From Limnohabitans sp. (lineage in GTDB: Bacteria > Pseudomonadota > Gammaproteobacteria > Burkholderiales > Burkholderiaceae_C): a stretch of DNA of 64,000 nt. The stretch covers positions 1-64,000 of the forward strand of contig NZ_JAOASQ010000038.1 in assembly GCF_030158565.1 (NCBI RefSeq). The letters run 5' to 3'. Position 1 is the first letter of the stretch. The number at the start of each line of letters is the position of its first letter. Below, piece after piece: positions 1 through 8,297 of this stretch. The notes under the pieces are model-generated. The model was given only the letters and a program-made list of their open reading frames with translations, had not been told where the DNA came from and did no database searches. Position numbers and translations under genes: made by a program.

Positions 1-2474
1 ACCAGCAGCGCGAAGACTTCAAGCGCCTGGGCGTGCTGGGCGACTGGGAGCGCCCTTACCGCACCATGGACCCGGCCAACGAAGCGGGCGAAATCCGCGC
101 CTTCAAGCGCGTGATCGAGCGCGGCTTTGTGTACCGGGGCCTCAAGCCCGTGTACTGGTGCTTCGACTGCGGCTCGTCGCTGGCCGAATTCGAGATCGAA
201 TACGCCGACAAAAAGAGCGACACGCTGGACGTGGCTTTTGAAGCCGACAACAACGCTGCGCTTGCCGCCGCCTTTGGCCTGCCCAAGCTGCCCGGCGAGG
301 GCAGCAAAAAAGCCTTTGCCGTGATCTGGACCACCACCGCCTGGACGATTCCTGCCAACCAGGCGCTCAATGCCCACCCCGAGCTGGAATACGCGCTGGT
401 GGACACGCCCCGTGGCGTGCTGCTGCTGGCCGCCAGCCTGGTCGAGAAATGCCTGGAGCGCTACAAGTTGGAAGGCACCGTGATCGCCACCGCTGTGGGC
501 GAGAAGCTGCGCGGCCTGGTGTTCCGCCACCCGCTGCACGACACCGTGACCGCTGAAGAAGGCGGCCCCTACAGCTACCGCCGCACATCGCCGCTGTACC
601 TGGCCGATTACGTGACCGCCACCGACGGCACGGGCATCGTGCACTCGGCCCCGGCCTATGGCGTGGACGACTTCAACTCCTGCGTGGCCCACGGCCTGAA
701 ATACGACGACATCCTGAACCCGGTGCAGGGCAACGGCGTGTACGCGCCCGAGTTGCCCTTCTTTGGCGGCCAGCACATCTGGAAAGCCTGCGCCCGCGTG
801 ATCGAGGTGCTGGGCCAAAGCGACCGCCTGATGTCCACCGTGGAAATCACCCACAGCTACCCGCACTGCTGGCGTCACAAAACCCCCGTGATCTACCGTG
901 CCGCCGCCCAATGGTTTGTGCGCATGGACGAGGGCGAGGGCGTGTTCACCAAAGACAAGGCCCCCAAGACCCTGCGCCAGCTGGCCTTGGACGCCATCGA
1001 GCAAACCCAGTTCTACCCCGAGAACGGCAAAACCCGCCTGCGCGACATGATCGCCAACCGCCCCGACTGGTGCATCTCGCGTCAGCGCTCGTGGGGCGTG
1101 CCGGTGCCCTTCTTCCTGCACAAGGACAGCGGCGAGCTGCACCCACGCACCATGGAAATCCTCGATCAGGCCGCTGACATCGTCGAAAAAGGCGGCATCG
1201 AAGCCTGGAGCCGCGTGACGGTGGAAGACATCCTGGGCGCAGCCGATGCGCCCAGCTACACCAAGAGCACCGACATTCTGGAAGTCTGGTTCGACTCCGG
1301 CTCTACCTTCCGCCATGTGCTGCGCGGCAGCCACAAGGACGCCTATGGCGTGCCCCCCTTCCACGCCGAAGGGCCTGAGGCCGACCTGTACCTGGAAGGC
1401 CACGACCAGCACCGCGGTTGGTTCCACTCGTCGCTGCTGCTGGGCTGCGCGCTGGAAGGCCGTGCGCCCTACCGGGGCCTGTTGACCCACGGCTTTGCCA
1501 CCGACGGCCAAGGCCGCAAGATGAGCAAGTCGCTGGGCAACACCGTCGAGCCGCAAACCATCACGTCCAAGATGGGTGCAGAAATCGTGCGCCTGTGGGT
1601 GGCCTCGACCGACTATTCGGGCGACCTGAACATCGACGACAAAATCCTGGCCCGCGTGGTCGACGCCTACCGCCGCATCCGCAACACCCTGCGCTTCTTG
1701 CTGGCGAACGTGAGCGACTTCGACCCGGCCACCGACACCGTGCCCGACGACCAGCTGCTGGAGATCGACCGCTTTGCCCTGGCCCGTGCGGCCCAGTTGC
1801 AAGCCGACATCCGCGCCCACTTCGACGCGTACGAATTCCACCCCGTGGTCAGCAAGCTGCAGGTTTACTGCTCGGAAGACCTGGGCGCGTTCTACCTGGA
1901 CGTGCTGAAAGACCGCCTGTACACCACCGCGCCCAAATCGCTGGCCCGCCGTAGCGCACAAACGGCGCTGTACCGCATCACCCACGGCATGCTGCGCTGG
2001 ATGGCGCCGTTCCTGTCCTTCACCGCCGAGGAAGCTTGGAGCAGCTTCGGCAGCTCCGAGTCCATCTTCATGGAGCAATTCAGCGACTTCGGCGCCCCCG
2101 ACACTGCACTGCTGGCCAAGTGGGGCCGCATCCGCGACATCCGCGATCTGGTCAACAAGGACATCGAAGTGGTCCGCGCAGCAGGCCAAGTGGGCGCATC
2201 CCTGCAAGCCGACATCACACTGACGGCACCTGCAGATGACCACGCCCTGCTGTCCAGCCTGGGCGCAGACATCAAGTTCGTGTTCATCACCTCCAAAGTC
2301 ACCTTGCAAGCAGGCGATACTTTGGCCGTGCAAGTGGCGGCCAGCCAGGCCGTCAAGTGCGAGCGCTGCTGGCACTACGCCGACGACGTGGGCCATGACG
2401 CCGCGCACCCCACCATTTGCGGCCGCTGCGTGAGCAACCTGCATGGCGCGGGTGAAACCCGCCAGATCGCCTGA
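1..2474 (+). CDS. ileS: Isoleucyl-tRNA synthetase, 3' part (5' end outside window)
   Basis: Cytoplasmic class I aminoacyl-tRNA synthetase that charges tRNA-Ile and edits misactivated valine. The reading frame is open from base 3, so about 823 residues of a roughly 940-residue enzyme are visible; the N-terminal HIGH-motif region lies upstream. The segment holds the editing (CP1) domain, the KMSKS signature (bases 1518-1532, [10 protein letters not shown]), the anticodon-binding helical domain, and a C-terminal zinc-binding segment with CERC and CGRC pairs (from base 2358). The gene runs straight into lspA 17 bases later, the usual ileS-lspA arrangement of proteobacteria. Identification is secure; only the start is unseen. 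Confidence 0.97.
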   Translation, partial: QQREDFKRLGVLGDWERPYRTMDPANEAGEIRAFKRVIERGFVYRGLKPVYWCFDCGSSLAEFEIEYADKKSDTLDVAFEADNNAALAAAFGLPKLPGEGSKKAFAVIWTTTAWTIPANQALNAHPELEYALVDTPRGVLLLAASLVEKCLERYKLEGTVIATAVGEKLRGLVFRHPLHDTVTAEEGGPYSYRRTSPLYLADYVTATDGTGIVHSAPAYGVDDFNSCVAHGLKYDDILNPVQGNGVYAPELPFFGGQHIWKACARVIEVLGQSDRLMSTVEITHSYPHCWRHKTPVIYRAAAQWFVRMDEGEGVFTKDKAPKTLRQLALDAIEQTQFYPENGKTRLRDMIANRPDWCISRQRSWGVPVPFFLHKDSGELHPRTMEILDQAADIVEKGGIEAWSRVTVEDILGAADAPSYTKSTDILEVWFDSGSTFRHVLRGSHKDAYGVPPFHAEGPEADLYLEGHDQHRGWFHSSLLLGCALEGRAPYRGLLTHGFATDGQGRKMSKSLGNTVEPQTITSKMGAEIVRLWVASTDYSGDLNIDDKILARVVDAYRRIRNTLRFLLANVSDFDPATDTVPDDQLLEIDRFALARAAQLQADIRAHFDAYEFHPVVSKLQVYCSEDLGAFYLDVLKDRLYTTAPKSLARRSAQTALYRITHGMLRWMAPFLSFTAEEAWSSFGSSESIFMEQFSDFGAPDTALLAKWGRIRDIRDLVNKDIEVVRAAGQVGASLQADITLTAPADDHALLSSLGADIKFVFITSKVTLQAGDTLAVQVAASQAVKCERCWHYADDVGHDAAHPTICGRCVSNLHGAGETRQIA

Positions 2475-2491
2475 CCCTCAAGGAAGCACGC

Positions 2492-3001
2492 ATGGCCAGC
2501 TCGAAAAAATTTGCCAAAAGCGGCTCAGGCCAAGGCTTGGTGCTCTGGCTGGGCATCGCCCTGCTGGTGCTGCTGATCGACCAGTTCACCAAGGTCTTGG
2601 TGCTGGGCGCTTTCCAGCTGGGCGACAGCACACCGGTCACCTCGTTTTTCAACTTGGTGCGGGTGCACAACCACGGCGCGGCGTTTTCCTTCCTGGCCGG
2701 TGCGGGCGGCTGGCAACGCTGGTTCTTCACAGGCATTGGCGTGGTCGCAGCCCTGTTCATGTTGTGGATGCTGCGCTCGCATGCCGGTCAGACCCTGTTT
2801 TGCCTGGCCATCTCGCTCATCCTGGGCGGCGCTGTGGGCAACGTGATCGACCGCCTGCTGCATGGCTACGTGGTCGACTTCCTCGACTTCTTCTGGGGCA
2901 GCTGGCACTTCCCCGCCTTCAACGTGGCCGACAGCGCCATCACGTTGGGCGCAGGCCTGCTGATCCTCGACGAAATTTTGCGCGTACGGCGCGGGCGTTG
3001 A
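2492..3001 (+). CDS. lspA: Lipoprotein signal peptidase (signal peptidase II)
   Basis: Inner-membrane aspartyl protease that cleaves signal peptides from diacylglyceryl-modified prolipoproteins. The 169 residues are typical of the family, with four hydrophobic segments. The two catalytic aspartates are visible in [15 protein letters not shown] (Asp120) and FNVADSAI (Asp147). It starts at an ATG 17 bases after ileS and is probably co-transcribed with it. No T-tracted terminator follows; instead a long palindrome lies 31 bases past the stop. Confidence 0.95.
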   Translation: MASSKKFAKSGSGQGLVLWLGIALLVLLIDQFTKVLVLGAFQLGDSTPVTSFFNLVRVHNHGAAFSFLAGAGGWQRWFFTGIGVVAALFMLWMLRSHAGQTLFCLAISLILGGAVGNVIDRLLHGYVVDFLDFFWGSWHFPAFNVADSAITLGAGLLILDEILRVRRGR

Positions 3002-3032
3002 AACGCATCGCACGCACCTTGAGCCCCACTGC

Positions 3033-3113
3033 GTTGGCCATAGGGCGGTGCGGATGGCCGATTTGCTGGCGCGAAGCGACTGATGAGGCCGTCTGCAGCG
3101 CCCTATGGCCAAC
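3033..3113. repeat. 81-bp long palindromic element with structured apical loop
   Basis: The outer arms GTTGGCCATAGGGCG (3033-3047) and CGCCCTATGGCCAAC (3099-3113) are perfect 15-bp inverse complements. Pairing continues inward to about 3059/3087 with one mismatch and two wobble pairs, giving a stem of about 27 positions. The apex has an asymmetric internal loop, GAT opposite CTGATGA, then a short hairpin closed by TTGCT/AGCGA. There is no T-tract, so it is not a classical terminator. The shape suggests a mobile palindromic (REP/MITE-like) element or a structured RNA between lspA and the aminotransferase gene. No second copy was found in the window. Confidence 0.7.
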
Positions 3114-3173
3114 ACCCTCAACGTCCAGATCTCAGGTAAGCTCTTCCCCCTGATTGAAAAAACGGAGACGCCC

Positions 3174-4322
3174 ATGCCTGGCTTGTTGCCCCACATCGAC
3201 CCTGACGGTCTGCTCGAATTTTCGGTGGTCTACACCGACCGCGCCCTGAACCACATGTCCAAGCGCTTTGGCGGTGTCATGACCGACATCTCGCGCATGC
3301 TCAAGAACGTTTATGGTGCCCACTCGGTGGCGCTGGTGCCTGGCAGCGGAACCTTTGGCATGGAGTCGGTGGCCCGCCAGTTCGCCACGAACCAACACGT
3401 CATGGTGATCCGCAACGGCTGGTTCAGCTTCCGCTGGACACAAATCTTTGACATGGGCCAGATCCCCAAGAGCCACAGCGTGCTCAAGGCCCGCCGCATC
3501 GCGGCTGGCTCGCAAGCGGCCTGGGCACCTGCACCGATTGAAGAAGTCAAAGCCGCCATTGCCGCTGAAAAGCCCGCACTGGTGTTTGCACCACACGTGG
3601 AAACCGCCGCCGGCATGATCTTGCCCGACGATTACCTCAAGGCTGTGGCCGATGCCGTGCACGCTGTGGGCGGTTTGCTGGTGCTGGACTGCATTGCCTC
3701 GGGTGCCATGTGGGTGGACATGAAAGCCACCGGCGTGGACCTGCTGATCAGCGCGCCGCAAAAAGGCTGGAGCAGCTCGCCTTGCTGCGCCATGGTCATG
3801 ATGAGCGAACGCGCCCGTCAAGCGATTGACGGCACCACCAGCACCACCTTCGCCATGGACCTGAAAAAATGGCTGCAAGTGATGGAAACCTACGAAGGCG
3901 GTGGCCACATGTACCACACCACCTTGCCCACCGATGCTTTGCTGCGCCTGCAAGAAGCCATGCTGGAAACCGAAGCCTATGGCTTTGCCAAAGTGCGCGA
4001 AGAACAAATGGCGCTGGGCCGACAGGTGCGTGCTTTGCTGCTGGAACACGGCTTCCCGAGTGTGGCTGCACCGGGCTTTGAAGCACCCGGCGTGGTCGTG
4101 AGTTACACCACCGACCCTGACATCCAGAGCAGCAAGAAGTTCCTGGCCCTGGGCTTGCAAACCGCCGCAGGCGTGCCGCTGCAGTGCGATGAACCGGCCG
4201 ACTTCCGCACCTTCCGCATGGGCCTGTTCGGTCTGGACAAATGGCACCAAGTGCCGCGCACCCTGCAAATCTTGCGCGAAGCGCTGGAGACCATCGCACC
4301 CAAGGCCAAACTGGCCGCGTGA
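3174..4322 (+). CDS. Class V PLP-dependent aminotransferase (alanine-glyoxylate / serine-pyruvate type)
   Basis: PLP enzyme of the small-subunit class V aminotransferases (COG0075-like), a group that includes alanine-glyoxylate and serine-pyruvate aminotransferases; the exact substrate cannot be read from sequence. The 382 residues from the ATG at 3174 fit the family, and a purine-rich ACGGAGA lies just upstream. An earlier in-frame ATG at 3105 lies inside the palindrome and was rejected. The Schiff-base lysine is in APQKGWSSSP, the cofactor-holding aspartate in LVLDCIASG, and a glycine/serine-rich GSGTFGMES loop sits near the N-terminus. The gene appears monocistronic, ending in a strong hairpin. 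Confidence 0.85.
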   Translation: MPGLLPHIDPDGLLEFSVVYTDRALNHMSKRFGGVMTDISRMLKNVYGAHSVALVPGSGTFGMESVARQFATNQHVMVIRNGWFSFRWTQIFDMGQIPKSHSVLKARRIAAGSQAAWAPAPIEEVKAAIAAEKPALVFAPHVETAAGMILPDDYLKAVADAVHAVGGLLVLDCIASGAMWVDMKATGVDLLISAPQKGWSSSPCCAMVMMSERARQAIDGTTSTTFAMDLKKWLQVMETYEGGGHMYHTTLPTDALLRLQEAMLETEAYGFAKVREEQMALGRQVRALLLEHGFPSVAAPGFEAPGVVVSYTTDPDIQSSKKFLALGLQTAAGVPLQCDEPADFRTFRMGLFGLDKWHQVPRTLQILREALETIAPKAKLAA

Positions 4323-4345
4323 TCGGACGCGCTGAGCGCCCACAA

Positions 4346-4380
4346 AAAAACCGCTGCCCTTGAGGGTCAGCGGTTTCTTT
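4346..4380 (+). terminator. Rho-independent terminator after the aminotransferase gene
   Basis: AAACCGCTGCCC and its partner GGGTCAGCGGTTT form a stem of about 12 bp with one bulged T and a 3-nt loop, followed by a T-rich tail (TTTCTTTC). The A-run on the other side makes it plausibly bidirectional, serving the convergent quinone oxidoreductase gene as well. Confidence 0.85.
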
Positions 4381-4433
4381 CATTCAGCGCCGTGTGGATG
4401 GGCATCCGGCGCCGAAGCGCCGACGCCCAAGGC

Positions 4434-5417
4434 TCACAACGTGATGATGGTGCAACCCGTGGTTTTGCGCGCTTCCAAAGCGATGTGCGCGTCCTGGATT
4501 TGTGCCAGCGGGAAGGTCTGGTCGATGTGGATCTTGACCTTGCCGCTGGTCACGGCTTCGAACAAATCGTCGGCCATCTCTTGCGTGCTTTCGCGCGTGG
4601 TGATGTGGCTGAACAAAGTCTGGCGCGTCACATAGATGGAGCCCTTGGGGCCGAGGATGCCCGGTGCAAACGGCGCCACGGCACCGGATGCGTTGCCAAA
4701 GCTGGCCATCAAACCAAAGGGGGCCAGGCAGTCGAGCGACTTGTCCCAAGTGTCTTTGCCCACCGAGTCGTAAACCACTTTGACGCCCTTGCCACCGGTG
4801 ATCTCTTTGACCTTGGCCTGGAAGTCATCGGTCGAGTAGTTGATGCAGAACTCCGCGCCATTGGCCAAGGCCAGCGCGCATTTGGCATCACTGCCTGCGG
4901 TGCCAATCAGGCGCAAGCCCAGGGCCTTGGCCCACTGGCTGGCGATCAGGCCCACGCCACCGGCTGCGGCATGGAACAGCACAAAGTCACCGGCTTTGAG
5001 GCCGCCCTGGGGGAGTGTGCGCTTGAGCAAATATTGTGCTGTCAGGCCCTTGAGCATCATGGCCGCACCCGTCTCAAACGAGATCGCATCGGGCAGCTTG
5101 CACACGCACTTGGCGGGCATCACGCGCACTTCGCAGTAGCTGCCGGGCGGCTGGCTGGCATAGGCTGCGCGGTCACCGACTTTGAGGTGCGTGACGCCCT
5201 CACCCACGGCTTCGACCACGCCCGAGGCTTCCATGCCCAGCTTGAGCGGCATGGGCAAGGTGTACAGGCCGCTGCGCTGGTACACGTCGATGAAATTCAG
5301 ACCAATGGCCTTGTGGCGGATGCGGATCTCGCCGGGGCCCGGTTCGCCGACGGTCACGTCGACGAGTTTCATGACTTCGGGACCACCGTTCTGGTCGATC
5401 TGGACTGCAAGGCTCAT
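4434..5417 (-). CDS. NAD(P)H:quinone oxidoreductase, zeta-crystallin-like
   Basis: Zinc-free member of the medium-chain dehydrogenase/reductase superfamily, predicted to reduce quinones with NADPH in the cytoplasm (QorA-like). The 327 residues match the family. The N-terminal GroES-like domain contains GLNFIDVYQRSGLY and GMEASGVVEAVGEGV; the Rossmann fold shows HAAAGGVGLIASQWAKALG. The start at MSLAVQ is chosen because CAGGAGAAAG sits just upstream; a longer frame to 5507 lacks such a site. It is convergent with the aminotransferase gene and divergent from a DMT transporter gene. Confidence 0.9.
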   Translation of the reverse strand: MSLAVQIDQNGGPEVMKLVDVTVGEPGPGEIRIRHKAIGLNFIDVYQRSGLYTLPMPLKLGMEASGVVEAVGEGVTHLKVGDRAAYASQPPGSYCEVRVMPAKCVCKLPDAISFETGAAMMLKGLTAQYLLKRTLPQGGLKAGDFVLFHAAAGGVGLIASQWAKALGLRLIGTAGSDAKCALALANGAEFCINYSTDDFQAKVKEITGGKGVKVVYDSVGKDTWDKSLDCLAPFGLMASFGNASGAVAPFAPGILGPKGSIYVTRQTLFSHITTRESTQEMADDLFEAVTSGKVKIHIDQTFPLAQIQDAHIALEARKTTGCTIITL

Positions 5418-5539
5418 GGCTTTCTCCTGAAAGGGTAAAAACAAACGATGCGTGACTGTGCCACGAATTGCATGCCCGACAAGCGCACATGGACAGCTTG
5501 GCGACAACGGGAAAACCCGAATACCGATACAGTCGCCGC

Positions 5540-6442
5540 ATGTCTCAAAAACTCTCTCCCGTCACGGCCTTGCTGTTGACCGTGCCGCCGCTGCTTTGGG
5601 CAGGCAATGCCGTCGTGGGGCGTATGGTGAATACCTTGGTGCCCCCCATCACGCTGAATTTCTTGCGCTGGGCTGTGGCCTTCGTGATCTTGCTGCCTTT
5701 GGCCGCTTGGGTTTTGCGCTCGGGCAGCGGCTTGTGGGCGCATTGGCGGCGCTTTGCGCTGCTCAGCCTCTTGGGCGTGGGCTGCTACAACGCCTTGCAA
5801 TACCTGGCCTTGCAAACGTCCACCCCGCTGAACGTGACCCTGGTGGCCGCCAGCGGGCCCGTGTGGATGCTGGCCATCGGCGCATTGTTTTTTCAGGCGC
5901 CTGTGCGTCGCGCGCAAATTCAAGGCGCCGTGTTGTCCATTCTGGGTGTGCTGGTGGTGCTGTCACGGGGCGATTGGGCTCAGCTGATGGCTGTGCGGCT
6001 GGTGGTGGGCGACTTGTTCATCTTGCTGGCCACCGCCTTTTGGTCTTGGTACAGCTGGCTGCTCAGCCGCAAAGACGAGCCCGAAGCCATCCGACAGAAC
6101 TGGGCCGCCTTCTTGCTGGCGCAAGTGGTTTTTGGACTGGGGTGGTCCGGTTTGTTTGCTGGCATGGAGTGGGGCTTGACCGATGCCCACATCACCTGGG
6201 GCTGGCCTTTGGTGAGCGCCCTCGCCTTTGTGGCCGTGGGCCCTGCGGTGCTGGCCTACCGTTGCTGGGGGCTGGGCATCCAGCAAGCCGGTCCTGCTGT
6301 GGCCGGTTTCTTTGCCAACCTCACGCCCTTGTTTGCAGCCATCTTTTCGGCCGCGTTTCTGGGCGAGTTGCCGCACGCCTACCATGCACTGGCGTTTGCA
6401 CTGATCATCGGCGGCATCTGGGTGTCGTCAAGGCAGCGCTGA
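5540..6442 (+). CDS. DMT-superfamily (EamA) transporter
   Basis: Ten-helix inner-membrane transporter of the drug/metabolite superfamily with two EamA repeats; members export amino acids, nucleotides or other metabolites, and the substrate here is unknown. The 300 residues from the ATG at 5540 fit the family. Hydrophobic segments alternate with short loops, and the first repeat carries the typical LLWAGNAVVGR and ITLNFLRWAVAF segments. The ATG at 5540 aligns with normal family starts; the upstream in-frame ATG at 5468 would add 24 polar residues. It ends 16 bases before a block of REP-like repeats. Confidence 0.88.
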   Translation: MSQKLSPVTALLLTVPPLLWAGNAVVGRMVNTLVPPITLNFLRWAVAFVILLPLAAWVLRSGSGLWAHWRRFALLSLLGVGCYNALQYLALQTSTPLNVTLVAASGPVWMLAIGALFFQAPVRRAQIQGAVLSILGVLVVLSRGDWAQLMAVRLVVGDLFILLATAFWSWYSWLLSRKDEPEAIRQNWAAFLLAQVVFGLGWSGLFAGMEWGLTDAHITWGWPLVSALAFVAVGPAVLAYRCWGLGIQQAGPAVAGFFANLTPLFAAIFSAAFLGELPHAYHALAFALIIGGIWVSSRQR

Positions 6443-6458
6443 AACCCGCGGTGCCATG

Positions 6459-6560
6459 TCATCCCCGGCAAAGACCCGGGGCCGAATGCGACATATCACC
6501 CCGGGGGAAGACCCGGGGCCGAATGCCTGATGTCACCCCGGGCGAAGACCCGGGGTCCAT
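6459..6560. repeat. Three tandem REP-like hairpin repeats, 37-bp period
   Basis: Units begin at 6459, 6496 and 6533 with TCA(T/C)CCCGG, then a short GAAGA-type spacer and ACCCGGGG. Each unit can fold as a CCCGGG/CCCGGG hairpin. Units 1 and 2 share the tail CCGAATGC; the third is shorter and ends in TCCATC. They lie between the convergent DMT and SDR genes, a classic place for repetitive extragenic palindromes that can act as transcription stops or mRNA stabilisers. Confidence 0.8.
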
Positions 6561-6574
6561 CTCAATCTGCCGGC

Positions 6575-7375
6575 TTAGAAACTGCCCGGGTACGCGCCCC
6601 CATCGGCCAACACGTTCTGGCCCGTCATGTAAGCCGCATGCTGGCTGCACAAGAAGGCACAAATCGCACCGAACTCCTGAGGGTTGCCATAGCGCCCGGC
6701 GGGAATCTGCGCTTGCTGGATGGCACGCATTTCTTCCACGGTCTTGCCCTGCTTTTGCGCCATCGCAGGCAGCGTGGCGCGGATGCGGTCGGTGTCGAAT
6801 TTGCCGGGCAACAGGTTGTTGATGGTCACGCCCTGGCCTGCGATCTTGCTGCGCGAGGCACCCGCCACAAAACCAGTCAGGCCGCTGCGTGCGCCGTTGG
6901 ACAAGCCCAGCACATCGATGGGCGCCTTCACAGCGCTGGAGGTGATGTTGACGATGCGGCCAAAGCCGCGTGCGGCCATGCCGTCCACCGTGGCTTTGAT
7001 CAGTTCAATCGGGGTGAGCATGTTGCCGTCGATGGCCTTGATCCAGGCGTCGCGATCCCAGTCGCGGAAGTCGCCGGGGGGTGGGCCGCCTGCGTTGGTG
7101 ACCACGATGTCGTAGTCCTTGCCGGGGCCACCGGCCACGTTCCAGATGGCTTCGCGGCCCGCTGAGGTGGTGATGTCATGTGCCACCGCGATCAATTTCA
7201 CCTTGCCGCCTGTTTCGGCGCGCAAGTCGTCGACGGCCTTGTCCAGCACCTCAGCGCCCCGCGCCACCATGACCACGTTCACGCCTTCGAGCGCCAAGGC
7301 GCGTGCGCAACCCCAGCCCAAGCCTTTGCTCGCGCCCCCCACCAAAGCCCATTTGCCTGCAATGCCCAAATCCAT
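6575..7375 (-). CDS. SDR-family oxidoreductase with altered catalytic tetrad
   Basis: Short-chain dehydrogenase/reductase with a Rossmann fold. It keeps the nucleotide-binding GGASKGLG (residues 13-20), TNAGG (93-97) and the ITSSAV serines (near 146). At the usual YxxxK site the sequence reads LSNGARSGL, so Tyr becomes Ser159 and Lys becomes Arg163. This matches the divergent 'BKR-like SDR-like' subgroup, whose members lack the standard tetrad, so genuine reductase activity is uncertain. It follows the DMT gene by 16 bases and is the last gene of the ggt-DMT-SDR operon. Confidence 0.85.
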   Translation of the reverse strand: MDLGIAGKWALVGGASKGLGWGCARALALEGVNVVMVARGAEVLDKAVDDLRAETGGKVKLIAVAHDITTSAGREAIWNVAGGPGKDYDIVVTNAGGPPPGDFRDWDRDAWIKAIDGNMLTPIELIKATVDGMAARGFGRIVNITSSAVKAPIDVLGLSNGARSGLTGFVAGASRSKIAGQGVTINNLLPGKFDTDRIRATLPAMAQKQGKTVEEMRAIQQAQIPAGRYGNPQEFGAICAFLCSQHAAYMTGQNVLADGGAYPGSF

Positions 7376-7391
7376 TTTGTTCTCCTGAAAA

Positions 7392-8297
7392 TCAATTGCT
7401 GCGGCCGGCTGGCCGCGTCACAAAAAACACACCACTGACCACCAAAGCGGTGCCAGCGATGACCCACACATTGAAGGGCTCGTCCAAAATCAAAACGCCC
7501 ATCAAAATCGTCGACATGGGGCCGATCATGCCCGTCTGCGCCGTCAGGCCCGGGCCAATGCGCTCGATCGCCATCATGACCAGCAACACCGGCAAGGCGG
7601 TGCAGGCCGTGGCATTGAGCAGCGACAGCCACAGCACCGGCTCGGCCACTTGCGCAGCGGCCCAGGGCCGCAGCAGGGCAAACTGCAACAAGCAAAAAAA
7701 GCAAGCGGCCGAAGAGGCCAACCCCGCCAGCCGCAAAGAACCCAAGCGTTGCACCATCTGGCCACTGTAGGTGAGGTAAACGGCATAGGTGAATGCGCTG
7801 GAGAACACCAAAAAGGCGCCCAAAGCGGCATGCGTGCCGGCCAGGCTGACTTCGTGCCCGAACACCAGCAAAACCCCGGAGTAACTGATGGCCATGGCCA
7901 TGCCCTGGCGGGTGCTGATGCGCTTTTTGAACAAGAACCAACCCAGCACCAGCACCAGCGTGGGGTTGAGGTACAGGATCAAGCGCTCCAGCGAAGCGCT
8001 GATGAACTCCAGGCCCCAAAAGTCCAAAAAGCTCGACAGGTAATAACCGCTGAAACCCAAGCCGATCACACCCAGCCCGTCGCGCCCAGTCAACGCGGCC
8101 TTGCCACGCCCTGCCCACCAGGCCATCAGCAAAAACATGGGCAGCGCAAACAGCATGCGGTACATCAAAAGCGTGATCGCATCCACGCCATGGCGGTAGG
8201 CCAGTTTGACGATGATGGCCTTGCCACTGAAGGCGATGGCACCGGTCGCCGCCAGGATCAAACCAGCGGAGGCTTTGTGCGGCTGTCCCTGCACCAT
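7392..8297 (-). CDS. DMT-superfamily (EamA) transporter, second copy
   Basis: Membrane protein of 301 residues with ten predicted helices and two EamA domains; a metabolite exporter of unknown substrate. The start (MVQGQPHKAS) overlaps the ggt stop in a TGATG, which implies translational coupling. Upstream in-frame extension only enters ggt and was rejected. Sitting directly behind a secreted-type gamma-glutamyl hydrolase gene suggests transport of an amino acid or peptide product, but that is inference. Confidence 0.88.
   Translation of the reverse strand: MVQGQPHKASAGLILAATGAIAFSGKAIIVKLAYRHGVDAITLLMYRMLFALPMFLLMAWWAGRGKAALTGRDGLGVIGLGFSGYYLSSFLDFWGLEFISASLERLILYLNPTLVLVLGWFLFKKRISTRQGMAMAISYSGVLLVFGHEVSLAGTHAALGAFLVFSSAFTYAVYLTYSGQMVQRLGSLRLAGLASSAACFFCLLQFALLRPWAAAQVAEPVLWLSLLNATACTALPVLLVMMAIERIGPGLTAQTGMIGPMSTILMGVLILDEPFNVWVIAGTALVVSGVFFVTRPAGRSN

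Noticed and set aside
3033-3113. Hammerhead ribozyme in the lspA downstream palindrome
   Set aside because: CTGATGA is present next to a GGCC stem, but the matching strand reads GAT rather than GAA and no NUH cleavage site with two further stems can be drawn.
3105-4322. Aminotransferase start at 3105
   Set aside because: This ATG is inside the palindrome arm; the 23 extra residues precede the conserved start and lack a ribosome-binding site, while 3174 has one.
3132-4343. 403-codon antisense frame opposite the aminotransferase
   Set aside because: Shadow of a GC-rich gene; the composition is His/Gln/Gly-rich without motifs, and the plus strand encodes a full PLP enzyme.
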